Notes: generated by a model not told the origin, from the sequence alone. A stretch of DNA of 64,000 nucleotides from Streptococcus oralis subsp. dentisani (GCF_002096335.1 NZ_NCUW01000030.1:1-64000), one strand, 5' to 3'; shown: positions 1 to 9,430, counted from the stretch's first letter. Numbers and translations are program-made.

Positions 1-910
1 ATCAGAATCAATCTCTGAAAGTGTTTCAGACTTTATCTCAGCAAGCGAGGGTCACAGTGACTCCGAATTGGAGCAAGACATCAACTCTGTTTCCATCACC
101 ACATCAGACTTTGTCTCAGAAAGTGAAGACCCAAGCGATTTAGCATCAGAATCAATTTCTGAAATTTCTTCAGATTTTATTTCATCAAGCGAGGGTCACA
201 GTGACTCCGAATTGGAGCAGGACATCAACTCTGTTTCCACCACCACATCAGACTATGTCTCAGAGAGTGAAGACCCAAGCGTTTTAGTATCAGAATCAAT
301 CTCTGAAAGTGTTTCAGACTTTATCTCAGCAAGCGAGGGTCACAGTGACTCCGAATTGGAGCAAGACATCAACTCTGTTTCCACCACCACATCAGACTTT
401 GTCTCAGAGAGTGAAGACCCAAGTGTTTTAGAACCAGAATCAATCTCTGAAATTTCTTCAGATTTTATCTCAGCAAGCGAGAGCCACAGTGACTCCGAAT
501 TGGAGCAAGACATCAACTCTGTTTCCATCACCACATCAGACTTTATCTCAGCAAGTGAAGACCCAAGCGATTTAGCATCAGAATCAATCTCTGAAATTTC
601 TTCAGATTTTATCGCAGAAAATGATTCAGATGAAGTAGATTCGAAACATCTAGTTAATTTAGTAGAAGTTGCAGATAATGTAGGCGAGTTTGTGTATGAG
701 GCAAGTATTCAAGAAACTCAGCCGTGGGAGGATTCTGAGAATGGGAATTCATGGATAGGGCAAGAGAAGGAAGAGGACTTGCAGAAATCGGATTCTCAGC
801 AGCTATCTCGTGAATTTAAAAATGTCGTAAGTGGATTATCTGGTTTGAGCTCTATTATTCATAACAAGGGCGGAAAGAATCATTCAATAGCTAATGATAT
901 TTTTGAATAA
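1..910 (+). CDS. Ser/Asp/Glu-rich tandem-repeat protein, 5' end outside window
   Basis: The reading frame is open from base 2, so the window holds only the C-terminal part, about 300 residues. It is built of 48-residue (144-bp) tandem units that each begin near the residues ELEQDINSVS; the unit start recurs at about 71, 215, 359 and 503. The repeats are rich in Ser, Asp and Glu. A non-repetitive tail of about 95 residues follows and ends in ANDIFE, with no LPXTG, membrane helix or choline-binding repeats. It therefore does not look like a sortase-anchored Ser-rich adhesin. The function is not recognised. The GH1-like gene starts 41 bp downstream with its own ribosome binding site and may share the transcript. 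Confidence 0.75.
   Translation, partial: SESISESVSDFISASEGHSDSELEQDINSVSITTSDFVSESEDPSDLASESISEISSDFISSSEGHSDSELEQDINSVSTTTSDYVSESEDPSVLVSESISESVSDFISASEGHSDSELEQDINSVSTTTSDFVSESEDPSVLEPESISEISSDFISASESHSDSELEQDINSVSITTSDFISASEDPSDLASESISEISSDFIAENDSDEVDSKHLVNLVEVADNVGEFVYEASIQETQPWEDSENGNSWIGQEKEEDLQKSDSQQLSREFKNVVSGLSGLSSIIHNKGGKNHSIANDIFE
71..646 (+). repeat. 144-bp in-frame tandem repeats
   Basis: Four near-identical 144-bp units start at 71, 215, 359 and 503, and a further partial copy lies upstream to the window edge. The period is a multiple of three, so copy number can change without shifting the frame. Confidence 0.9.
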
Positions 911-951
911 TAACAATCTAGTTTATAAAGAAAAAAATAAAAGGAGTCGTC

Positions 952-2127
952 ATGATTAGAAATTTTTTGTCAAATAGTGGGAAAGGTTTAGGAACAACAG
1001 ATGTTCTTCCAGTTGGTGAATTTCGTGGAGGAGTATTGCACGGGAAAATCGACTATAAAACAGTACCACTAGGTTTTTACGATTTACTAGGACAATCTAA
1101 ACCGATTAGTTCAAGAAACTATATTGAGGATTTGAATTTGATTCAATCTATGGGCTTTAATGCCTATCGTATCTCTATCTCTTGGGCTCGCCTATTTCCA
1201 ACTGGAGAAGAGTTAGAGCCAAGCGAAGAAGGATTGAAGTACTATGAAACGATCATTGACGAAGTTCTGGAGAAAGATATCGAACCAATTGTTACGCTCA
1301 GTCATTTTGATATCCCTCTTAACCTACATGAAAAGTACGGTGCCTGGAGAAGTCGCCAGATGATTGAACTATTTGAGCGCTACGCAGAAGCTGTTTTCCA
1401 TTATTTTAAAGACAAGGTAAAATACTGGATTACATTCAATGAATTTAATATTTTGCACCATTTACCATTTTTGGGTGGAGGCTTGTTATTTGAAAATAGA
1501 GATAATCGTGAACAGTTAATCTGGCAAGCGGCTCATTATCAATTAGTTGCATCTGCTCGTGTTGTTCAACTAGGAAAAACAATCAATCCAGAGTTTCAGT
1601 TTGGTGGAATGCTTGTCGTCAGTCAAAACTATAGCCAGCAAATTGACAATGCTATAGATGCTATGGAAGCTGAAGTTAAGAATCGTGAAAACTATGTATT
1701 TACGGACGTTCAAGTTCGCGGTTACTATCCGAACCACTTCTTGCGTCGCTTGGAACGTGAGCAGATTGCTTTGGATATTTCAGATGAAGATCTTTCTAGC
1801 TTAAACAGAGGTACAGTTGATTTTATAAGCTTTAGTTATCATGCATCGAATAACTCTGAAGAAGTTTTTGCTGATAAGTATGTAGCTGAGACTAGCACAG
1901 AAAAATCAGCTGATCCAGTTGGTCTTCGTTTGGTTATGAATAGTCTATATGACCGTTACCAAAAAGCATTGTTTGTCGTAGAAGATGAACTAGTCTTGGA
2001 TGGTCCAGATAACTCTGTTATGGAAGAATTGAAAACAAATATTCAAGAAATCGTTAAAACAGTAGAGTTTGATGGTGTTGAACTCCTGGGTTATACACCT
2101 CTCAGCTGGGTGGAACTTGATTTTTAA
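952..2127 (+). CDS. degenerate family 1 glycoside hydrolase-like protein
   Basis: This 391-residue protein resembles GH1 6-phospho-beta-glucosidases, which are usually near 470 residues. The middle is well kept: YRISISWARLFPTG, the acid/base segment WITFNEFN and the strand LFVVEDE, where the nucleophile Glu is present but the usual ENG has become EDE. The family's N-terminal FLWG...Q.EG substrate segment is missing. The protein stops right after GYTPLSWVELDF, where the family continues with the phosphate-binding Ser/Lys/Tyr motif. The start ATG has a good site (AAAGGAG). The lost pieces suggest altered or absent sugar hydrolysis. It may be decaying, or may work with the repeat protein upstream; that link is inference. 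Confidence 0.7.
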   Translation: MIRNFLSNSGKGLGTTDVLPVGEFRGGVLHGKIDYKTVPLGFYDLLGQSKPISSRNYIEDLNLIQSMGFNAYRISISWARLFPTGEELEPSEEGLKYYETIIDEVLEKDIEPIVTLSHFDIPLNLHEKYGAWRSRQMIELFERYAEAVFHYFKDKVKYWITFNEFNILHHLPFLGGGLLFENRDNREQLIWQAAHYQLVASARVVQLGKTINPEFQFGGMLVVSQNYSQQIDNAIDAMEAEVKNRENYVFTDVQVRGYYPNHFLRRLEREQIALDISDEDLSSLNRGTVDFISFSYHASNNSEEVFADKYVAETSTEKSADPVGLRLVMNSLYDRYQKALFVVEDELVLDGPDNSVMEELKTNIQEIVKTVEFDGVELLGYTPLSWVELDF

Positions 2128-2640
2128 AATAAAATTGGAGCTATTCTATTGAACAGCACCTCAAAAGTTAGATTATTTGTGTCTAACTTTTGGGGTGTTT
2201 TCTGATGCCGTAATTTATGAGCCTAAAGTCCATATCTATTAGCTAAGGATAAAAGCAACTAGATTTAATCGCTTATAGAAAAATATAAGCTTATTCTTTC
2301 GAATCTTCTGGTTGAAGGCTGTTTGCAACTAAGTGTTTGGATTGAATTTGATCTTACGAATCGTGAAATGCTTCCGCCTTGTCTGCACAATATGAGAAAA
2401 ACGTCTATACTTATTGCTTCTAAAAGAAGAGGAAGACTATCTAAAATGGAACATATCTAAAGATAAGTTGGGATTAAATGAAAGAATTAGGAAATCTTCA
2501 AGCAGAAAATAAAAAAAACGATATGCTGTCTAGCATAACGCTGAACTTTATTCTTAACTTAACTATACTGTTCAATCTGTCATGGGTAGTGTGCATTGAG
2601 GAGATCTTTTCGCCTCTTGAATATACAATATACGTACACT
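2128..2640. other. gene-poor stretch with IS-like palindrome
   Basis: I see no convincing gene here. At about 2158-2200 there is an imperfect palindrome built on AAAAGTTAGA...TCTAACTTTTGG. The same palindrome occurs at 3660-3698, next to the start of the degenerate IS3-family orfA. The two probably mark ends of a decayed insertion sequence. The rest looks like relics. Confidence 0.5.
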
Positions 2641-2935
2641 CATGATCTTTGACAAACTCGCCAATCTCAAGTCCAAGTTTGGGAATAGGCATTTTTGGGC
2701 GGAAGGTTATTATGTAAGTACAGTAGGGCTTAATGAAGCCACAATTAAGAAATAGATTCAAAATCAGGAAAAGCATGATATAGCACTAGATAAGTTGAGT
2801 GTAAAAGAATATGAAGAACCCTTTAGGGATAGTGGTAAGTAATACTCACGCCTCTTTGAGAGGCAAGTGACGAGTCAAGAGCAATAAGGCTTGAACAAAG
2901 TGAAAGCCAGCGTCTTTAGGCGCTGGCTGGTAATT
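2640..2935 (+). pseudogene. IS200/IS605-family TnpA remnant
   Basis: From 2648 to 2842 the plus strand reads as the C-terminal end of an IS200-type Y1 transposase, with FWAEGYYVSTVGLNEA followed by KHDIALDKLSVKEYE and FRDSGK. An in-frame TAG at 2753-2755 interrupts it, and the N-terminal half is absent. A short hairpin just downstream (AGCCAGCG...CGCTGGCT, about 2904-2930) resembles the subterminal hairpins such elements use as ends. It abuts the truncated IS3 orfB, so one element decayed against the other. Confidence 0.7.
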
Positions 2936-3305
2936 TGGGCTTATAGCCCTGGTCGCTGTGTAAAATGGTATTTTCATAGTGTTTTTCTGTAAATGCCTGT
3001 TCTAACATCGTTTTTACTTGCTCTAAGTTGGGCGAAGTAGAAAGATGATAAGCAATAATTTCGCTGTTAAAGCCATCTAAAACAGGCGATAAATACAGTT
3101 TCTGAGCGCTATTTGGAATGGCAAATTCTGTCACATCCGTATAGCATTTTTCCATTGGCCTTGATACTTCAAACTGGCGTTGAATGAGATTCTCTGCTTT
3201 CTTGCCAATCTCTCCTTGGTAGGAAGAATACTTTCGTTTCCGACGAATTCGAGCTTTTAAACCAAGGATCTTCATCAGACGTTGAACCTTCTTATGATTC
3301 ACCAT
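2916..3305 (-). pseudogene. IS3-family transposase OrfB, truncated
   Basis: The product starts in the HTH_21-like region (MVNHKKVQRLMKILGLKAR) and enters the DDE integrase core (YTDVTEFAI, HSDQGY), then ends about 90 residues early where the IS200-like end begins. The second and third acidic catalytic parts are therefore incomplete and the enzyme cannot be active. It resembles the IS150-type branch of IS3 elements common in streptococci. Confidence 0.8.
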
Positions 3306-3319
3306 GAAGCCACGATTTT

Positions 3320-3652
3320 TTAGTTCAAGAGTAACTCTCCGATAGCCATAATTTCCTTTGTGCTCACTATAATTGGAAGTATTCCTTGGTTTGGGAGGCC
3401 ATAATCAAGACTAACACTTCTTTGCGAACGACCTTCAAGAAGAACTTTATCCATTATTTCTCGTTTTAGTTCTGGAGAACAATAACGATTCTTCCCTTTT
3501 TTAACGATTTCTATTCCATAACAGCCAATTAATGTCACCATATATTTTAGGCCAGCAATATCCACTCCAAATCTTTTTGAAAGCTGTTTGAAGCTTTGTC
3601 CTTGCTTTCTTAGTTCATAGATATGAACTTTATCTTTATAACTCAATTTCAT
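3320..3652 (-). pseudogene. IS3-family transposase OrfA, internally deleted
   Basis: The N-terminal helix-turn-helix part (MKLSYKDKVHIYELRKQGQ) is intact, and the likely start is the ATG at 3652. After GLPNQGILP the frame runs out of phase into sequence that, read in another frame, is the beginning of OrfB (GNYGYRRVTLELKN). A deletion has thus fused orfA to orfB and removed the frameshift region. A palindromic end lies just upstream at 3660-3698. Confidence 0.75.
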
Positions 3653-3734
3653 AATAAAATCCCCAAAAGTTAGAGTTTTCTGTCTAACTTTTGGGGTGCA
3701 GGTCAAACTGAGTGGAGCTTTTGTATTTAGATGA

Positions 3735-5018
3735 CTAGTCTTTATTTTCGTATGGCAGGATCAAGTTTAAAAGGATACCTGTCATCGCTGATAGGGCAGT
3801 ACCTGAAAGGGTTACTGGACCGAGTTTAAGAATTGCTCCACCAAGTCCAAGTACCAGCATAGCACTTGCGATGATTAGGTTACGCATCTGGCTAAAGTCC
3901 ACACGTTCCTTAATCAAGACTTTCAAACCGTTGCTGGCGATAACTCCGTAGAGAAGGATGGACATCCCACCAAGCACAGCATTTGGAATGGTTGAAATCA
4001 AGGCAGTGAATTTACCTAGGAAGCTAAGAGCAATTGCGATAAGGGCTGCGTTACGGATAACAGAGACAGAAGCGATGCGAGTCATTCCGATAACCCCTGT
4101 ATTTTCTCCGTAAGTCGTATTAGCAGGTCCACCGAGGAAGGCAGATACAGATGTTGCAATCCCGTCACCGAGAAGGGTACGATGAAGACCTGGTTCTTTC
4201 AAGAATTGACGGCCACAGATTTGGCTTAAAACGGTATGGTCACCAATGTGCTCTGAAATGGTTACGATAGCAATAGGCAAGATTGCGATAGTTTCAGGAC
4301 CAAAGTATAAGTTGTACTCTTTAAAGGCACCACCAGTATTAAATGGCAAGTAGAAACCAGGAATTTCGAACCAGTTAGCTTCTAGAACGGGTGTAAAATT
4401 AACTAAACCAAGCATCATAGCGAAGATATAACCACCGATGATGGCAAAGAGGAAGGGAATGATTCGTAGGAACCCTTTTCCTTTTGTATTGATAAAGGCG
4501 GCAATCAAGAATGTAACAACGGCTACAAGAGCGTTTTTCCAGTTTCCGTCTGCCACAAGCCCAGCATTCGTTACAGCAGAACCAGCAAGACCAAGACCGA
4601 TAACGATAATCATTGGTCCGATAATGATTGGTGGCAAGAGTTTGTCAATCCATTTCGTACCAGCAAAACGAACACTTGCGGCTACAAGGACATAGACCAA
4701 ACCAGTCAAGATAACCCCTGTTTGAGCAGCAGATACATCCCCACCCATCTCTTTCATAGCTAGAGACATAGCCGTGATAAAGGCGAATGAAGAACCTAGA
4801 TAAACTGGGACTTTAAAGCCAGTTGAAACCATATAAATCAAGGTTCCGATACCAGATGCAAAGAGGGCAACGGATACAGGCATTCCCAAAATCAAAGGAA
4901 CTAGGATGGTCGCACCAAACATAGCAAAAACGTGCTGGAAGCTGAGGAGGATACCTTTCCCAGCTGAAGGACGTTGATCAACGTCTAGTAACAAATCAAC
5001 AGTTGATTCTTGTGTCAT
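3735..5018 (-). CDS. uraA: uracil permease
   Basis: This 427-residue membrane protein of the nucleobase-ascorbate transporter family imports uracil. Conserved pieces include LLSFQHVFAMFGATILVPL near the N terminus, PVYLGSSFAFI, and the signature region EHIGDHTVLSQICGR followed by GGPANTTYGENTGVIG. I place the start at 5018 because AGTGAGGTT sits just before it; the in-frame ATG further upstream at 5054 lies inside the leader terminator. A leader with a PyrR-type hairpin and a terminator precedes it, as expected for a pyrimidine-repressed gene. Confidence 0.93.
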   Translation of the reverse strand: MTQESTVDLLLDVDQRPSAGKGILLSFQHVFAMFGATILVPLILGMPVSVALFASGIGTLIYMVSTGFKVPVYLGSSFAFITAMSLAMKEMGGDVSAAQTGVILTGLVYVLVAASVRFAGTKWIDKLLPPIIIGPMIIVIGLGLAGSAVTNAGLVADGNWKNALVAVVTFLIAAFINTKGKGFLRIIPFLFAIIGGYIFAMMLGLVNFTPVLEANWFEIPGFYLPFNTGGAFKEYNLYFGPETIAILPIAIVTISEHIGDHTVLSQICGRQFLKEPGLHRTLLGDGIATSVSAFLGGPANTTYGENTGVIGMTRIASVSVIRNAALIAIALSFLGKFTALISTIPNAVLGGMSILLYGVIASNGLKVLIKERVDFSQMRNLIIASAMLVLGLGGAILKLGPVTLSGTALSAMTGILLNLILPYENKD

Positions 5019-5155
5019 ATAAACCTCACTTTTGGGCACCAAAAAAGAACCCATTATTTTACAGCAATAGGCTCTCAGAGTAAGACTTTTTAAAAAATAG
5101 CTACCTTTTAAAAATTTATATAAATCTGCGCCTTCGTCACCTCACAGGATGACAT
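5019..5155 (-). promoter_or_regulatory. PyrR-type attenuator leader of uraA
   Basis: On the minus strand a hairpin with loop CCTGTGAGG and flanking GTCA/TGAC arms lies at 5153-5136. It is followed by a nine-pair stem (GAGCCTATT with AATGGGTTC) and a run of T at about 5078-5041, an intrinsic terminator ending just before the ribosome binding site. The loop matches those at pyrR and between carA and carB. UMP-bound PyrR would be expected to favour termination. Confidence 0.75.
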
Positions 5156-5175
5156 TAAAAACCTTTGCTTGTGAT

Positions 5176-5204
5176 AGTATAGCAGAAAAAAATGATTTTG
5201 TAAA
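5176..5204 (-). promoter_or_regulatory. uraA promoter
   Basis: On the minus strand TTTACA (5204-5199) and TATACT (5181-5176) are 17 bp apart, upstream of the uraA leader. Confidence 0.75.
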
Positions 5205-5272
5205 TCATTTTTTCCCAAGCCCAGAAATGCGAGAGCGAGGTTAATTTTGTAAACATTTTTTTACTAAAAAAT

Positions 5273-5986
5273 TTAAAGCGGGCGTTTATTGGGCATGCCA
5301 GCCTTTCTAGGATACTTGTTTGGGGTCTCTTTTTTCTTTTCTACCACAGTGATGTAACGTGAATCTCCATTTGGTAGGGCGTAGCTGAGGTTGTCTTCTA
5401 CCTTGCTAAAGAGGAGATTGAGGGCATTCTTGGCTTCTAGCAATTCCTCGGGGGCATTACTGGCCTTGAGTGCCAAGAGTTTTCCGCCAACTTTAAGATA
5501 GGGAATGGTCAGTTCAGACAAGACCTGCATACGGGCAACAGCACGGGCAGTTACCACATCAAACTGAGCACGGAAGTTCTTATCTTGGGCAAAGTCTTCT
5601 GCACGACCATGGTAGAAGTGAACACCATCCAAATCCAGCTCCTGAGCCAATAGTTGGAGGAAGTTGATGCGCTTATTTAGCGAATCAATGATGGTCACAT
5701 CTAACTGGGGATAGAGGATTTTCATAGGAAGGCTAGGAAATCCTGCCCCAGCTCCGATATCAAGAAGTTTGATAGTTTCATTTGAAATCAAGCCTTGTAA
5801 GATGGGCGCAAGCGAATCATAAAAGTGTTTAAGGTAGACTTCTTCTTTGTCAGTAATAGCGGTCAGGTTCATCTTTTCATTCCACTCGACCAAGAGTTCA
5901 AAATACCGTTCAAATTGTTTTTTTTGCTGGTCTGAAAGTGGAAGATTTTGTTCGGCAAGCAAGCTGTAAAATGTTTCTGGTTTCAT
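5273..5986 (-). CDS. rsmG: 16S rRNA (guanine-N7) methyltransferase RsmG
   Basis: This 237-residue protein matches RsmG (GidB) in length and sequence. The S-adenosylmethionine loop [17 protein letters not shown] is near residue 70, and the family segment [10 protein letters not shown] follows near residue 130. It methylates the 530-loop guanine of 16S rRNA. It lies between uraA and the divergent lemA-htpX pair, the order I associate with S. pneumoniae. The Lys/Arg-rich tail ([16 protein letters not shown]) is usual for streptococcal versions. Confidence 0.95.
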   Translation of the reverse strand: MKPETFYSLLAEQNLPLSDQQKKQFERYFELLVEWNEKMNLTAITDKEEVYLKHFYDSLAPILQGLISNETIKLLDIGAGAGFPSLPMKILYPQLDVTIIDSLNKRINFLQLLAQELDLDGVHFYHGRAEDFAQDKNFRAQFDVVTARAVARMQVLSELTIPYLKVGGKLLALKASNAPEELLEAKNALNLLFSKVEDNLSYALPNGDSRYITVVEKKKETPNKYPRKAGMPNKRPL

Positions 5987-6079
5987 AGTAGATTCCTTCT
6001 TTAGTCTAATCTTATTTTACCACAAATAATAGAAAATTTGATATACTAGTACTAATCTAAAAGTAGAAAGGAATAGAAT

Positions 6080-6640
6080 ATGATTTGGATTGTTCTTGGA
6101 GTTTTAGCTCTTATCGTCATTTTTGTGATTGTTAGCTATAATGGTTTGGTTAAAAATCGCATGCAAACAAAGGAGGCTTGGAGTCAGATTGATGTTCAAT
6201 TGAAACGTCGAAATGATCTTTTGCCAAATTTGATTGAAACAGTCAAAGGATATGCTAAGTATGAAGGTTCAACTCTTGAAAAGGTGACTCAACTTCGTAA
6301 TCAAGTAGCAGCAGCAACTTCTCCTGCAGAGGCTATGAAGGCCAGTGATGCCCTTACTCGCCAAGTCTCAGGTATTTTTGCAGTTGCTGAAAATTATCCT
6401 GACTTGAAAGCTAGTACCAACTTTATCAAGTTGCAAGAGGAGTTGACCAATACAGAAAATAAAATTTCTTACTCGCGTCAACTCTATAATAGTGTTGTTA
6501 GCAACTATAATCTCAAACTACAAACCTTCCCAAGTAATATTATTGCAGGACTATTTGGATTTAAAGCAGCAGACTTCCTTCAAACTCCAGAAGAGGAAAA
6601 GGCGGTTCCTAAAGTCGATTTTAGCGGTTTAGGTGACTAA
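6080..6640 (+). CDS. lemA: LemA family membrane protein
   Basis: The 186-residue product has one N-terminal membrane helix (about residues 2-22) and then the helical LemA domain, starting [32 protein letters not shown]. LemA proteins face outward, and their role is poorly defined. The gene is followed at once by htpX (ATG one base after the stop), the common lemA-htpX pairing that suggests joint work in envelope protein quality control. GAAAGGAATAG provides the ribosome binding site. Confidence 0.92.
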   Translation: MIWIVLGVLALIVIFVIVSYNGLVKNRMQTKEAWSQIDVQLKRRNDLLPNLIETVKGYAKYEGSTLEKVTQLRNQVAAATSPAEAMKASDALTRQVSGIFAVAENYPDLKASTNFIKLQEELTNTENKISYSRQLYNSVVSNYNLKLQTFPSNIIAGLFGFKAADFLQTPEEEKAVPKVDFSGLGD

Positions 6641-6641
6641 G

Positions 6642-7541
6642 ATGTTGTTTGATCAAATTGCAAGCAATAAGCGAAGAACCTGGATTTTGTTGCTGGTTTT
6701 CTTCCTGCTCTTGGCCTTGGTTGGCTATGCGGCCGGTTATCTCTTTATGTGTTCAGGTCTTGGAGGCATCATCATAGCTCTAATCATCGGTCTTGTCTAT
6801 GCCTTAACCATGATCTTTCAATCAACAGAGATTGTCATGTCTATGAATGGGGCGCGTGAGGTTGATGAGCAAACGGCACCAGATCTCTACCATGTAGTGG
6901 AAGATATGGCCATGGTCGCTCAGATCCCTATGCCACGTGTTTTCATCATTGAGGATTCTTCTTTAAATGCCTTTGCAACAGGTTCCAACCCGCAGAATGC
7001 GGCAGTTGCGGCCACTTCGGGTCTTCTAGCGATCATGAATCGTGAGGAGCTAGAAGCAGTTATGGGGCATGAAGTCAGTCATATCCGAAACTACGATATC
7101 CGCATTTCGACCATTGCTGTTGCCCTTGCTAGTGCTATTACACTGCTATCTAGTATGGCTGGTCGGATGATGTGGTGGGGTGGCGCAGACCGCAGACGGA
7201 ATGATAATGATCGTGACGGAAATGGACTAGAGATTATCATGCTTGTAATCTCTCTCTTAGCCATTATTCTGGCACCTCTCGCTGCAACCTTGGTACAACT
7301 AGCTATCTCTCGTCAGCGAGAATTTTTAGCGGATGCATCTAGTGTGGAGCTGACTCGCAATCCTCAAGGGATGATCAATGCCTTGCGCAAGTTGGACAAT
7401 AGCGAGCCAATGCATCACCACGTTGACGATGCCAGCAGCGCTCTTTATATCAATGATCCTAAGAAAGGTGGCGGACTACAAAAACTATTTTACACTCATC
7501 CACCTATCTCAGAACGAATCGAACGCTTGAAACAGATGTAA
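6642..7541 (+). CDS. htpX: membrane zinc metalloprotease HtpX
   Basis: This 299-residue M48B peptidase has two N-terminal membrane helices (about residues 13-33 and 38-60), the zinc motif HEVSH at residues 143-147, a further hydrophobic hairpin near residues 155-215, and the downstream acidic ligand region [16 protein letters not shown]. It degrades misfolded membrane proteins. I choose the ATG at 6642 ([10 protein letters not shown]), directly after the lemA stop, over the GTG at 6633 inside lemA, because the family begins with MLFDQIA. Confidence 0.93.
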   Translation: MLFDQIASNKRRTWILLLVFFLLLALVGYAAGYLFMCSGLGGIIIALIIGLVYALTMIFQSTEIVMSMNGAREVDEQTAPDLYHVVEDMAMVAQIPMPRVFIIEDSSLNAFATGSNPQNAAVAATSGLLAIMNREELEAVMGHEVSHIRNYDIRISTIAVALASAITLLSSMAGRMMWWGGADRRRNDNDRDGNGLEIIMLVISLLAIILAPLAATLVQLAISRQREFLADASSVELTRNPQGMINALRKLDNSEPMHHHVDDASSALYINDPKKGGGLQKLFYTHPPISERIERLKQM

Positions 7542-7572
7542 AAAAATCCAGAGCTCGTCTCTGGATTTTTGC
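7541..7572. terminator. bidirectional terminator between htpX and the ABC-F gene
   Basis: The stem AATCCAGAG/CTCTGGATT (7545-7553 with 7559-7567) has A-rich and T-rich flanks, so it can serve both convergent genes. Confidence 0.9.
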
Positions 7573-7584
7573 TATATTCAAAAT

Positions 7585-9111
7585 TTATAAATCTTGTAAA
7601 TCAACGACTTCAAAACCATGTTCTGTCAATCGATAGAGGCTCGTACAGACCTCTTTTAAGAAACGTCGATCATGAGAAACAGTGACCAGCCCACCGGGAT
7701 AAGTGGCAAAGAGTTTTCGGATCTCTGGTTGAGAGGTGGGAGAGAAATTTCGGGTAGGCTCATCCAGAAGGAGAAAGTTTGGCTTGCTCAGTACTAAATC
7801 CAACAGAAGTAGTTTGCCTTGTTGCCCACCAGATAAGGAACGGATTTGGTGTTGCATCTCTGGATAACTGAAATTGAGGCTGGCTAAGTGAGATTGGATT
7901 TTCTGTAGTTCCTCTTTTTGTCCAGTTTGGCTGAGATAGGTTACTGGAGATAGATCTAATTCCAGTTTTTTGTGGTAATCTTGTGGCATAAAACCAAGCG
8001 AAATTTCTCTTTTGGCGCTTAGTAGTTGTTGCAACTTGGTTAATAGAGTCGATTTTCCAACACCATTTGACCCGATGATACCGATTTTATCTTGGCCACG
8101 GACAGTTAGTTGTAACCCCTGTGCTAAAATGCGCTCGTCAATGGACAAATTTTCCTCCTCCAGTTGGATTAAGACTTTAGAAGCTGCTAATGGTTGTATA
8201 TCTGAGAAGAAGAGTTGAATTTGCTCTTCTTCAAGGGGCTTTTGGGTCATCAACTGAGCTGATTTTTCGTAGCGTTTTTCTTGAGAGAGAACATTTTTCA
8301 TCTTTTTAGCTAATAGGCGCCCAGCAACATCGTTTTTAGTGTTACGCAAGGCAGTTTCCACATTTTGTTTAACGCGGCGATGCTTTTCCATGGTTTTATT
8401 ATAGGCTCTCTGGTCGTTAGCAGCTTGCTGGATTTGTCTGGCAAAACTAGCCTTTCTCTGGTTGCTATAGCGTTCATAATCTAAATGCTCTACTAGTGTT
8501 TCCGCTTCTTTTCGGTGTTTGACCAGTCGCAAGTGGACAATAGTATCTGCCGTCTGAGAAAGAAAGTCTTCATCATGGGAAATGAAAATGACAGTTTGCC
8601 CAATCTTCTGTATCTGCCTTTTTAGCCAATCAACCGTATCCAAATCCAGGTCATTTGAAGGCTCATCTAAAAATAGAACTTCAAAAGGTTTAGACAATTC
8701 ATGTATGAGTTGAACTTTTAAAGCTTCGCCACCTGAGAGGCTCCCAATTTTTTGGTCACTAGCGAAGCGATCACTATCAAAATGCAACTCCTCAGCCAAA
8801 CGATAGAGGAGACTGTAGTCTAAATCAGCGAAATCTAAAAAGAAGTAGTCGTGTAGAGTTCTATTTTTCAGCTCCTCAGCTAACTTTTGAGGAATGTAGG
8901 CCAGTGATTGAAAATCAGACTGGATGTCTCCCCTGATAGTGAAATCAGGTAATGCTTCCCCCATCAAAGCCCGTAGCAAGGTTGACTTGCCATTTCCTTC
9001 TTCACCAATAATAGCAACCTTTTCCCCGTCTTGGATAGTCATGCTTAAGTCAGATACAAGGTCTCGTAAATCTTTGTTTTGTGTGATGGTCAGATGATTG
9101 ATTTTTATCAT
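7585..9111 (-). CDS. ABC-F family ATPase (ribosome-associated)
   Basis: This 508-residue protein has two ABC domains and no membrane segments. Domain 1 has Walker A GEEGNGKST, signature LSGGEALKVQ and Walker B LFLDEPSNDLDL. A charged linker of about 90 residues (RQIQQAANDQRAYNKTMEK onward) follows. Domain 2 has GSNGVGKST, SLSGGQQGK and FLLLDEPTRNFSP. Such proteins act on the ribosomal E site, either as translation factors or by protecting against macrolide, lincosamide or pleuromutilin type drugs. The start at 9111 has an AAAGGG site. The attenuator-like leader argues for drug-inducible control; the exact role is inference. Confidence 0.85.
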   Translation of the reverse strand: MIKINHLTITQNKDLRDLVSDLSMTIQDGEKVAIIGEEGNGKSTLLRALMGEALPDFTIRGDIQSDFQSLAYIPQKLAEELKNRTLHDYFFLDFADLDYSLLYRLAEELHFDSDRFASDQKIGSLSGGEALKVQLIHELSKPFEVLFLDEPSNDLDLDTVDWLKRQIQKIGQTVIFISHDEDFLSQTADTIVHLRLVKHRKEAETLVEHLDYERYSNQRKASFARQIQQAANDQRAYNKTMEKHRRVKQNVETALRNTKNDVAGRLLAKKMKNVLSQEKRYEKSAQLMTQKPLEEEQIQLFFSDIQPLAASKVLIQLEEENLSIDERILAQGLQLTVRGQDKIGIIGSNGVGKSTLLTKLQQLLSAKREISLGFMPQDYHKKLELDLSPVTYLSQTGQKEELQKIQSHLASLNFSYPEMQHQIRSLSGGQQGKLLLLDLVLSKPNFLLLDEPTRNFSPTSQPEIRKLFATYPGGLVTVSHDRRFLKEVCTSLYRLTEHGFEVVDLQDL

Positions 9112-9146
9112 ATTGTTGCCCTTTCTAGAATGTCCATAGTGCATAA

Positions 9147-9178
9147 CAAAAAGCTCTACTTTACCTAGTAGAGCCCAA
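9147..9178 (-). terminator. leader terminator just upstream of the ABC-F gene
   Basis: On the minus strand GCTCTACTA...AGTAGAGC followed by TTTTTG (stem 9174-9153) makes an intrinsic terminator only about 35 bp before the start codon. This position fits an attenuator rather than the end of a gene. Confidence 0.75.
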
Positions 9179-9386
9179 AGTCACTGTCAAAAACTCCATT
9201 ATCCATGTCGAAAATCCCGTCAAACTAGGTCAATCTAGCCTTATCCAACCTAAGAGGAGCAGATGGTTAGCTTTCTAGTTTTTTGATTTTCAAAGAGGAT
9301 AAAGTACCAGAAGATCTAGTACAAAAAGAGCATGCAAAAAGAGACAAAAACAAGATCTACTAAATAAAGTTCTTTATTTGATAGAC

Positions 9387-9398
9387 TTAGTTGTTCAT
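9387..9398 (-). CDS. three-codon leader peptide MNN ahead of the ABC-F gene
   Basis: ATG AAC AAC TAA is preceded by a strong GGAGG...AAGGAG site about 10 bases upstream on the minus strand. It lies about 290 bp before the ABC-F start, between the promoter and the leader terminator. Short leader ORFs of this kind control several ABC-F and other ribosome-protection genes. The tiny size means it could be chance, but the ribosome binding site is notably good. Confidence 0.45.
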   Translation of the reverse strand: MNN

Positions 9399-9430
9399 GT
9401 CTCCTTTACCTCCAAGTATTAGTACCTCTA

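Larger units (their letters stand above)
2158..3700 (-). mobile_element. decayed composite of IS3-family and IS200-like elements
   Basis: The palindromes at 2158-2200 and 3660-3698 bracket an IS3-type orfA/orfB remnant and an IS200-like TnpA remnant. Every transposase frame is broken, so the block is a fossil. It separates the accessory repeat-protein locus from the core gene uraA. Confidence 0.6.

Noticed and set aside
1..910. Calling the repeat protein a Ser-rich repeat adhesin of the SecA2 type
   Set aside because: There is no LPXTG, the repeats are 48-residue acidic units instead of short Ser-x units, and no SecA2/Asp/Gtf genes are nearby.
2498..2776. 92-codon minus-strand frame near the IS remnants
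   Set aside because: It overlaps the IS200-like TnpA relic on the other strand, has no ribosome binding site and no recognisable protein features.
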